The notes under the pieces: model-generated
What the model was told of the DNA's origin: nothing
What the model saw: the letters and a program-made list of their open reading frames with translations, nothing else
Databases searched by the model: none
Shown: positions 6,814 through 11,774 of the stretch, in pieces
Position numbering within the stretch: the first letter of the stretch is position 1
Layout: the number at the start of each line of letters is the position of its first letter
Assembly: GCA_007130355.1 (NCBI GenBank)
Contig: SLSQ01000177.1
Location: forward strand, 1-11,774
DNA: 11,774 bases
Source of the DNA: Trueperaceae bacterium
GTDB lineage: Bacteria > Deinococcota > Deinococci > Deinococcales > Trueperaceae
Direction: 5' to 3'
Translations under genes and position numbers: made by a program

Positions 6814-7956
6814 ATGAAGAACCTTCCCATCCGTCCCGAACCGGACGGTTCCCGCTTCCCGAAGCCGCCCGACGGCGCCCCCAAGGCGTTCGTGGCGATG
6901 TCGGGCGGCGTGGATTCGTCGGTGGCGGCGGCGTCGCTGGTGCAGCAGGGGTTCGAGGTGGTCGGCTCGATGCTGCGCTTCTGGCCGGACGACCGCGAGG
7001 CGGGCGCCTTCGACCTGTGCTGCAGCCCCGAGGCGGCCTACGACGCGCGCCGGATCGCCGACGCGCTCGAGGTGCCGTTCTACCTGCTCGACGCCCGCGA
7101 GGCGTTCGAGCGGGTGGTGATCGACCCGTTCGTGCCGAGCTACCAGGCGGGCGAGACCCCGAACCCGTGCGTCTGGTGCAACCGCGAGATCAAGTTCGGG
7201 TCGATGGTGCGGCGCGCGCAGGCGCTGGGCGCGGAGTTCCTGGCGACCGGGCACTTCGTGCGCCGGGTCGACGGTCCGGACGGGCCGGAGCTGCATCGCG
7301 GCCGCGACGACGACAAGGACCAGACCTACTTCCTGTGGGCGCTGCCGCGCGAGATCCTGCCGTACCTGCTGTTCCCCCTCGGCGACCGCACCAAGGCCGA
7401 GGTCCGCGCGACGGCGGCCGAACACGGTTTCTCGACCGCCTACAAGAAGAGCAGCAGCGGCCTGTGCTTCGTGGCCGATTCGGTCCCCGAGCACCTGCGC
7501 CGCCACAGCGAGGCCCGCCCCGGTCCGGTGGTCGACGCCGCCGACGGACGGTCGGTGGTCGGCCGGCACCAGGGCGTGCAGTTCTACACGATCGGGCAGA
7601 AGAAGGGCCTAGGGCTGTTCAAGAGCCACCTGCAGCGGTTCGTGATCGAGCTCGAACCGGAGTCGAACACGGTGGTGGTCGGCCCGCGCGAGATGTGCCG
7701 TTGGGACGCGTTGCGCGCCGATCGCGTGAACCTGCTGTGCGATCCGGACCGGTTGCCGCAGCGGGTGTCGGCGCAGGTGCGCTACCGGCAGAGGCCGGAG
7801 GCGGCGACGGTCACGCGCGACGCGGACGGCTCGCTGAGCGTGACGTTCGACCGGCCGCAGTTCGCGGTCACGGTCGGCCAGTCGCTGGTGCTCTACGACG
7901 GCGAGCGACTGTTGGGCGGCGGCGTGATCCGGGAACGGTGGAGCGAGGCGGGCTGA
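6814..7956 (+). CDS. mnmA: tRNA-specific 2-thiouridylase MnmA
   Basis: MnmA installs sulfur at C2 of the wobble uridine U34 in Lys, Glu and Gln tRNAs, using ATP to adenylate the base and sulfur relayed from a cysteine desulfurase. The 380-residue protein has the usual length. Visible motifs are the PP-loop MSGGVDSS (29-36), DAR within the following helix, TPNPCVWCNREIKFG with C119 and C122, ATGHF, DKDQTYFLW, SGLCF with the second catalytic cysteine C218, and YTIGQKKGLGL. The C-terminal beta-barrel continues to the stop. The usual Asp of the NPDxxC motif is replaced by Cys, giving CxxC. ATG 6814 is preferred on promoter position; ATG 6802 would add four residues (MPPV). The gene is divergent from the lapA-like/recJ operon and ends before a GC-rich hairpin. 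Confidence 0.95.
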   Translation: MKNLPIRPEPDGSRFPKPPDGAPKAFVAMSGGVDSSVAAASLVQQGFEVVGSMLRFWPDDREAGAFDLCCSPEAAYDARRIADALEVPFYLLDAREAFERVVIDPFVPSYQAGETPNPCVWCNREIKFGSMVRRAQALGAEFLATGHFVRRVDGPDGPELHRGRDDDKDQTYFLWALPREILPYLLFPLGDRTKAEVRATAAEHGFSTAYKKSSSGLCFVADSVPEHLRRHSEARPGPVVDAADGRSVVGRHQGVQFYTIGQKKGLGLFKSHLQRFVIELEPESNTVVVGPREMCRWDALRADRVNLLCDPDRLPQRVSAQVRYRQRPEAATVTRDADGSLSVTFDRPQFAVTVGQSLVLYDGERLLGGGVIRERWSEAG

Positions 7957-7982
7957 GCGAACACCGGTGGGCCAGCGACGGG

Positions 7983-8005
7983 CGGGCGCGGGAGAGTCGC
8001 GCCCG
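7983..8005. terminator. Hairpin between convergent mnmA and the small secreted-protein gene
   Basis: CGGGCGCG (7983-7990) and CGCGCCCG (7998-8005) form a perfect 8-bp stem around a 7-nt loop, 26 bases after the mnmA stop. It also lies 35 bases beyond the stop of the opposing gene. There is no T-run on either side, so it is not a classical intrinsic terminator, but its position suits a bidirectional one. Confidence 0.55.
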
Positions 8006-8040
8006 ACCGTAGCCGACACGCGTGGGGCCCTACCGAGCGG

Positions 8041-8376
8041 TCAAGGGAAGAAGGCGGCGATCAGCTCGGAGCAGTTCGCCCACGGCGTGAGCGGGGCGCC
8101 CGGCACGACCATGTGCCCGGCCCGCTCGCGCAGGGCGGCGCCGGCCGCACCGGTGTGCGCGTGGTCGTGGTGCGCGTTCAGGGGCAGCGCCCGGTTCGCG
8201 GCGAGGTCGACGCACTTGCGGTACGCGACCGGATTCCCCTCCCCGTCGAACTCGATTCCCTGAACGAGCATGTGCGGATGCTCCGGCAGCTCTTCGCTGG
8301 CCCAGCCCGTTCCGAGCCACGCGAGTCCGCCGACGACCGCGATCGCCGCCCAAAGTACGACCCACCTTTTCTTCAT
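8041..8376 (-). CDS. Small secreted or membrane-anchored protein with HHDHAHTG motif, function unknown
   Basis: This 111-residue protein starts at ATG 8376, preceded by GGAAGGGG about 6 nt upstream. The N-terminus is MKKRW followed by a hydrophobic stretch (6-22) and GWA at 24-26, a possible signal peptidase I site, so the mature part probably acts outside the cytoplasm or is anchored. The mature region has HPHMLVQGIEF, RKCVDLA with C55, a histidine cluster HHDHAHTG (69-76), and a C-terminal PLTPWANCSEL with C102. Two cysteines could form a disulfide, and the His cluster looks like a metal site; both are inferences. Conventional codon use and a good ribosome binding site support a real gene. 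I have a weak memory of similar hypothetical proteins in Actinobacteria but cannot name a family. It stands alone, convergent with mnmA and divergent from lemA. Confidence 0.82.
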   Translation of the reverse strand: MKKRWVVLWAAIAVVGGLAWLGTGWASEELPEHPHMLVQGIEFDGEGNPVAYRKCVDLAANRALPLNAHHDHAHTGAAGAALRERAGHMVVPGAPLTPWANCSELIAAFFP

Positions 8377-8402
8377 TCGCTGCCCCTTCCGTGGCCTAGC
8401 TC

Positions 8403-8441
8403 GATGCGGGGTGCGCCGGCGCGCATCGGACGGCGCGCATC
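8403..8441. repeat. Short direct and inverted repeats in the divergent promoter region
   Basis: CGGCGCGCATC occurs twice (8417-8427 and 8431-8441), giving a 14-bp period. GATGCG at 8403-8408 is the inverted complement of the CGCATC end of each copy. The palindrome GCGCCGGCGC (8413-8422) overlaps the first copy. The cluster lies 27-65 bases upstream of the small secreted-protein gene and could be an operator. The rest of 8377-8608 holds only the lemA promoter and ribosome binding site. Confidence 0.45.
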
Positions 8442-8581
8442 CCCCGTCCCCGGAGGTCCAACAGGCCGAATTGGCGCTCCGCCGCGATCATAGGGACGCC
8501 CCGGACGCCGTTCGCACGCAACCGTCACAGCGTCGGCGGGGCCGTGACCCGCAGCGCTTCGCCCGCTACGGAGCGACGGGC

Positions 8582-8600
8582 TAGACTGGCGGGCAGGAGG
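8582..8600 (+). promoter_or_regulatory. Putative lemA -10 box (TAGACT) and strong ribosome binding site (AGGAGG)
   Basis: TAGACT (8582-8587) would start transcription near 8594, directly ahead of AGGAGG (8595-8600). The latter is 8 nt from the lemA ATG. This is the clearest Shine-Dalgarno in the window and fixes the lemA start. A weak TTCGCC at 8558-8563 could serve as a -35 with an 18-bp spacer. Confidence 0.5.
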
Positions 8601-8608
8601 TCGTCCTG

Positions 8609-9163
8609 ATGGGTCTATGGATTTTCTTGGGCGTGCTCGCGCTGCTGGTCGTGGGCGTCGTCGCCATCTACAACAAGATCGTCACGCTCGAGAACCGGTT
8701 CCAGAACGCCTGGAGCCAGATCGACGTGCAGCTAAAACGCCGGGCCGACCTGGTCCCGAACCTGGTCGAGACGGTCAAGGGCTACGCCGCGCACGAGTCG
8801 GGCGTGTTCGAGGAGGTCGCTCGTTCGCGCCAGGCGATGATGAACGCGAAGAACCCGGACGAGGGCGCGGAAGCGGCGAACATGATGAGCCAGGCGCTCG
8901 GCAAGCTGTTCGCCGTGAGCGAGGCGTACCCCGACCTGAAGGCGAACGAGAACTTCAAGCTGCTGCAGGAGGAACTCTCGAGCGTCGAGAACAAGATCGC
9001 CTACGCGCGGCAGTTCTACAACGACGCGGTGCTGCAGTTCAACAACGCGATCGAGACGGTGCCGGGCGTGTTCCTGGCCGGCCCGATGGGAAAAAAGGAA
9101 CACGTGTTCCTCGAGATTCCCGACTCCGACCGCGAGACCCCGCAGGTGGCGTTCGGTTCGTAG
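8609..9163 (+). CDS. lemA: LemA family protein
   Basis: This 184-residue protein has the typical LemA length. It opens with a single N-terminal transmembrane helix (about 3-23), then YNKIVTLENRFQNAWSQIDV, then the family hallmark LKRRADLVPNLVETVKGYA. The alpha-helical bundle follows, with HESGVFEEVARSRQA and FKLLQEELSSVENKIAYARQ, and the FYNDAVLQFNNAIETVPG block. The short C-terminal tail has no extra domain. LemA proteins are membrane-anchored with a helical bundle on the outer face; their biochemical role is not settled. A neighbouring HtpX-like protease gene is a recurring arrangement and fits here, with only 6 bases between the two genes. A -10 box and AGGAGG precede the ATG. Confidence 0.95.
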   Translation: MGLWIFLGVLALLVVGVVAIYNKIVTLENRFQNAWSQIDVQLKRRADLVPNLVETVKGYAAHESGVFEEVARSRQAMMNAKNPDEGAEAANMMSQALGKLFAVSEAYPDLKANENFKLLQEELSSVENKIAYARQFYNDAVLQFNNAIETVPGVFLAGPMGKKEHVFLEIPDSDRETPQVAFGS

Positions 9164-9169
9164 GCGCGG

Positions 9170-10141
9170 GTGAGCCGGCCCCGTCAGCAGCGCACGCCCG
9201 AAGCGGTCACCGACCGGACCACCGGTCGGCGGATCGACCTGTACGCCACCCAGACCGCCAACCGGCGGGCGTCGTGGGCCCTGTTCCTGGCGATGGCCGG
9301 GCTGCTGGCGGCGGTCGGCTGGCTGCTCGCGCAGGCGTTCGATCCCGCCGGCGCGGGTCTGTTCGTCGGCGTCGCGCTGCTGGTGGCGGGGGTCCATGCG
9401 GCCGTCGCGCTCGCGTACAGCGACAAGATCGCGTTGGCGGCCGCGGGCGCCCGCAAGGCGACGCGCGACGAGCACCGCTACCTGGTGAACGTCTCCGAAG
9501 CGGTGGCGCTGGGCGCCGGCGTGCCGACGCCACGCGTGTTCGTCATCGACGACCCGTCCCCGAACGCGTTCGCGACCGGCCGGAATCCGCAGAACGCGGC
9601 GATCGCGTTCACCACCGGGCTGCTCGAGATCCTGGACCGGCAGGAGCTCGAGGGCGTGGTCGCGCACGAGCTGGCGCACGTGCGCAACTACGACGTGCGG
9701 TTCCTGTCGCTGCTGGCCGCCACGGTGGGCGCGCTGCTGGTGGTGCGGGACCTGGTGATGCGCTGGGCGTTCTTCGGCCGCCGCCGGAGCGTCGGCGGCG
9801 GGGGCGGCGGGGGCGGCAACGCGCAGGCCAAGGCGGTCGCGGCCGTGGCGCTGATCGTGCTGTTGATCGTGGCGCCGCTGCTCGGCACGCTGCTGCGGCT
9901 CGCGGTGGGCCGCAAGCGGGAGTACCTGGCCGACGCCACCGCGGCGCACATCACCCGCAACCCGGAGGGCCTGGCCCGGGCGCTCGAGAAGTTGCGCGAC
10001 TGGCGCGGGGAACCGCTGAAGGTGAGCGAGGGCGTACGGCACATGTTCTTCGTGAACCCGAACCTGAAGGCGAACGCGGCGGGCTGGTTCTCGACCCACC
10101 CCCCGATCGACGATCGGATCGATCGGCTGCGGAGGATGTGA
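9170..10141 (+). CDS. HtpX-like M48 family membrane zinc metalloprotease
   Basis: This is a membrane-embedded zinc endopeptidase of the HtpX type, probably degrading misfolded membrane proteins. In its 323 residues it has paired N-terminal hydrophobic segments (about 36-56 and 61-84). RVFVIDDPSPNAFATGRNP follows, the family's conserved strand. The catalytic HELAH at 166-170 supplies two zinc histidines and the general base E167, and EYLADA supplies the third ligand E251. Two further hydrophobic segments (about 178-196 and 222-245) lie between them, split by an eight-glycine loop. STHPPIDDRI closes the domain. The GTG at 9170, 6 bases after lemA, is the only start that keeps the conserved DLYATQTANRR region at a natural distance. 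It lacks a clear Shine-Dalgarno, so translation may depend on coupling to lemA. A strong hairpin follows the stop. Confidence 0.93.
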   Translation: MSRPRQQRTPEAVTDRTTGRRIDLYATQTANRRASWALFLAMAGLLAAVGWLLAQAFDPAGAGLFVGVALLVAGVHAAVALAYSDKIALAAAGARKATRDEHRYLVNVSEAVALGAGVPTPRVFVIDDPSPNAFATGRNPQNAAIAFTTGLLEILDRQELEGVVAHELAHVRNYDVRFLSLLAATVGALLVVRDLVMRWAFFGRRRSVGGGGGGGGNAQAKAVAAVALIVLLIVAPLLGTLLRLAVGRKREYLADATAAHITRNPEGLARALEKLRDWRGEPLKVSEGVRHMFFVNPNLKANAAGWFSTHPPIDDRIDRLRRM

Positions 10142-10143
10142 GG

Positions 10144-10186
10144 ACCCGCCCGAGCGCCGACCCGGGCGCTCCGCGACGGGGCGGGT
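10144..10186 (+). terminator. Two-part GC-rich hairpin after the lemA/M48 unit
   Basis: An outer stem pairs ACCCGCCC (10144-10151) with GGGCGGGT (10179-10186). An inner stem pairs GAGCGCC (10152-10158) with GGCGCTC (10165-10171) around a 6-nt loop. Seven unpaired bases remain on the 3' side. It begins two bases after the M48 stop codon. There is no U-tract, so it may act as a U-less terminator or RNA-stabilising structure. Confidence 0.6.
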
Positions 10187-10224
10187 GACGCGCAGGCGTA
10201 CCTCGGGCACGCACGACGCCGCAG

Positions 10225-10230
10225 TACCAT
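10225..10230 (+). promoter_or_regulatory. Putative -10 box (TACCAT) of the Wzz-like gene, leaderless type
   Basis: TACCAT ends 9 nt before the GTG at 10240, and no Shine-Dalgarno is present. It is identical to the box before mnmA at nearly the same distance. No -35 element is evident. Confidence 0.4.
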
Positions 10231-10239
10231 CGCCGTCAC

Positions 10240-11691
10240 GTGCATCGCACCCGGAACGGCATCCTGTTCGAGATCGTGGTCGCGCTCCTGTTCGCGGGCG
10301 TGGTCGCCATGATCGCGTACGTCGCGAGTCGCCAGCTGCCTACCAGCTACCGGACGACGGTGACGTGGAGCGTCGTGAACGATCCGGTCCGGACCGGCGG
10401 AGACGCCGAAGCGTTCCTCGACGCCCCACGTCGTGACGAGGTGCTGCGCGAGGCGTGGGCGCTCCTGGGCGAGCCGGACGCCGTGCAGAGCACCCGCGAC
10501 CTGCTGGCGAGCGCGGTCCGTGCCACGCTCGCCAACGATCCGGTCGTCGGGCCGGCGCTGCGCATCGAGGTCGCGGCCGGCACGCCGGAGCTGGCCACGC
10601 GCTGGGCACAGGCGCTCGCGACCGCGTTGGAGGGGTGGGACGTGCGCACGACGCCGGACCGTGCGGAGGCGTACCGGGCGGAGCTGGACCGCCGGATCGA
10701 GGCGATGAACGAACGGATCCGCTCGCAGCAGGTGCTGGGCGCCGACGCGCCCGGCGACGCGATCGAACGTTCGGTCGCCGAACGGGCCGAGCTGGTGCAG
10801 GAACGCGAACGGGTGGACGCCTGGCTCGCCGGCGGGGCCGGAGCGGGCGCGCTCGGTGCGGCGACCACGACGCACGAACGTTCCGGACCGCGTCCGCTCC
10901 GGAACGCCGGGGTGGCGGGGATCGTCGGCCTGGTGCTGGGGGTGGCGTTGGGTCCGGTGTGGGGCGGGGCGCCCGGGGCGCGGCGGCCGGCGCCGGGGGG
11001 ACCGCCGGCCCGCTCGCGGGCGATGGCGCGGATCCCGCGCTTCGGTCCGGACGGAGTCCCGGGCGACGCGGTCGCGGCCGTGCGCCGGGCGGTGCTGGGC
11101 GCGACCTTCGACGCCTCGCCCCGCTCGGTCGTGGTGACCGGCGTGGTGCCCGGCGTCGGCGCCACCACCGTCGCGATCGCGTTGGCGGGGGACCTGGCAC
11201 GGCAGGGGCACCCGACGGTGCTGGTCGACGGGAACCTCCGTGCACCGGCGCTGATGCGCCGGTTCGGGTGGGGCGAGGGGGCGACGCTGCCCGTCGGCGT
11301 CGGGACCACCCTGGCGTGGCTGCAGGATCCGGACCTCGCGCACGAGGTGGCGGTGCGCGAACCGTCGCCCGGGACGCGCTTGGACCTGGTGCTCCAGGAC
11401 CGGGCGGTGCGGGCGGTGCCGGGTCGGGAGGAGGAGCTGTTCGGCGGCTTCGGCGAGGTGCTCGCGCGCTGGGGCGGCTACCGAACGATCGTGATCGACA
11501 GCGCTTCGGTCGCGCTGGCGGACGACACGGTCCGCTTGGCGCGGCACGCGACCGGCGTGCTGCTGGTGACGCCGGCCCGGCGTCGCGAACGCGGCGACCT
11601 GGCCCGGGCGCGCCGGATCCTGCGGCTGGCCGGGGTGCGGGTGCTGGGCTGGGTCGAGAACGACGCGCCGCCGCCGTCCGACGCGCCCTAG
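10240..11691 (+). CDS. Wzz/BY-kinase-like polysaccharide chain-length or export regulator with degenerate nucleotide site
   Basis: The layout is that of a bacterial tyrosine-kinase (Wzc/CpsD-type) fused polysaccharide co-polymerase. A short cytoplasmic start precedes TM1 (about 8-30). A periplasmic alpha-helical region of about 190 residues follows, then TM2 (about 223-241), a Pro/Gly/Ala-rich linker, and a C-terminal ATPase-like domain (about 270-475). In that domain the Walker A equivalent is PGVGATT (304-310), with Ala308 where Lys is required. The A' motif reads VDGNLRAP (329-336) instead of DxDxR, and Walker B is VIDSAS (418-423) without the usual proline. No tyrosine-rich tail is present; the chain ends SDAP. 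I therefore infer an inactive or non-kinase relative. The periplasmic part is poorly conserved. The GTG start at 10240 fits the promoter box and TM1 position. The stop overlaps that of the next gene through CTAG. Confidence 0.8.
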   Translation: MHRTRNGILFEIVVALLFAGVVAMIAYVASRQLPTSYRTTVTWSVVNDPVRTGGDAEAFLDAPRRDEVLREAWALLGEPDAVQSTRDLLASAVRATLANDPVVGPALRIEVAAGTPELATRWAQALATALEGWDVRTTPDRAEAYRAELDRRIEAMNERIRSQQVLGADAPGDAIERSVAERAELVQERERVDAWLAGGAGAGALGAATTTHERSGPRPLRNAGVAGIVGLVLGVALGPVWGGAPGARRPAPGGPPARSRAMARIPRFGPDGVPGDAVAAVRRAVLGATFDASPRSVVVTGVVPGVGATTVAIALAGDLARQGHPTVLVDGNLRAPALMRRFGWGEGATLPVGVGTTLAWLQDPDLAHEVAVREPSPGTRLDLVLQDRAVRAVPGREEELFGGFGEVLARWGGYRTIVIDSASVALADDTVRLARHATGVLLVTPARRRERGDLARARRILRLAGVRVLGWVENDAPPPSDAP

Positions 11692-11774
11692 GGGGCGATG
11701 GGGACGGTGCTGGCGCGGACGCGGACGCGCATCGGCAGGTAGGCGTCGGGGCCGTCCTGGGCCGACCCGGCGCC
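11688..11774 (-). CDS. C-terminal fragment of an unidentified protein, cut by the window edge
   Basis: Read on the minus strand, the last 87 bases give 28 sense codons and a TAG stop (11690-11688), ending RVRASTVPIAP. All 28 codons end in G or C, matching the coding bias of the window, and the convergent CTAG overlap with the Wzz-like gene repeats the arrangement at 3989-3992. The fragment is too short to name a family. Confidence 0.6.
   Translation of the reverse strand, partial: GAGSAQDGPDAYLPMRVRVRASTVPIAP

Noticed and set aside
6709..7569. Minus-strand extension of the LapA-domain gene antisense to mnmA
   Set aside because: The GTG at 6708 has a strong ribosome binding site and starts directly at the first membrane helix; the upstream part is a shadow of mnmA.
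9790..9822. Glycine-codon run in the protease gene as a recombination or phase-variable tract
   Set aside because: The eight glycines are encoded by mixed GGC/GGG codons without a uniform repeat unit; flexible Gly loops between helices are common in M48 membrane proteases.
8617..10188. Long alternative-frame open reading frame running through lemA and the protease gene
   Set aside because: Arg/Gly-rich translation with no motifs; the LemA and M48 frames carry all the conserved residues.
9688..11547. 619-codon minus-strand open frame opposite the protease and Wzz-like genes
   Set aside because: No ribosome binding site or conserved motif; the composition is that of an antisense shadow in high-GC DNA.
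1..11774. CRISPR array, tRNA/rRNA gene, insertion sequence or prophage
   Set aside because: No spaced direct repeats, cloverleaf-like segments, transposase or phage-type proteins were recognised anywhere on either strand.

Overview
This is a GC-rich bacterial chromosomal window. It is densely coding, with a strong G/C bias at third codon positions. Several features suggest Deinococcota (Deinococcus/Truepera-like), although no rRNA or other phylogenetic marker is present. RecJ carries an extra C-terminal domain of about 200 residues, as in Deinococcus RecJ. Several genes also have a -10-like box (GATACT, TACCAT) only 7-10 nt from the start codon with no Shine-Dalgarno, which is the leaderless architecture common in that phylum. 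The lineage call is an inference. The gene content is mostly housekeeping or envelope-related. I see no prophage, insertion sequence, CRISPR array, tRNA or rRNA.

Layout, left to right. (1) Minus strand, 1-2588: a large FAD/Fe-S D-2-hydroxyacid dehydrogenase-type protein whose C-terminus is cut by the window edge. (2) Plus strand, 2853-3992: a six-helix membrane diguanylate cyclase with active-type GGEEF and I-site motifs. (3) Minus strand, 6708 down to 3989: a two-gene operon of a LapA-domain membrane protein followed by recJ, with a 4-base GTGA start/stop overlap. (4) Plus strand, 6814-7956: mnmA, the tRNA 2-thiouridylase, with a CxxC form of the catalytic motif. (5) Minus strand, 8041-8376: a small secreted protein of unknown function with a His-rich motif. 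(6) Plus strand, 8609-10141: a lemA and htpX-like M48 protease pair. (7) Plus strand, 10240-11691: a Wzz/BY-kinase-like protein whose nucleotide-binding motifs are degenerate. (8) Minus strand, 11688-11774: the last 28 codons of a further gene.

The genes form several short divergent or convergent units rather than one pathway. Two convergent pairs (cyclase/recJ and Wzz-like/edge gene) overlap by exactly four bases through a shared CTAG. The longest gene-free stretches are 2589-2852 and 8377-8608; both are divergent promoter regions under 300 bases. The most unusual items are the BY-kinase-like protein lacking the P-loop lysine, the secreted His-motif protein, the CxxC-type MnmA, and the repeated CTAG stop overlaps. 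I found no clear evidence of a wholly new multi-gene system.
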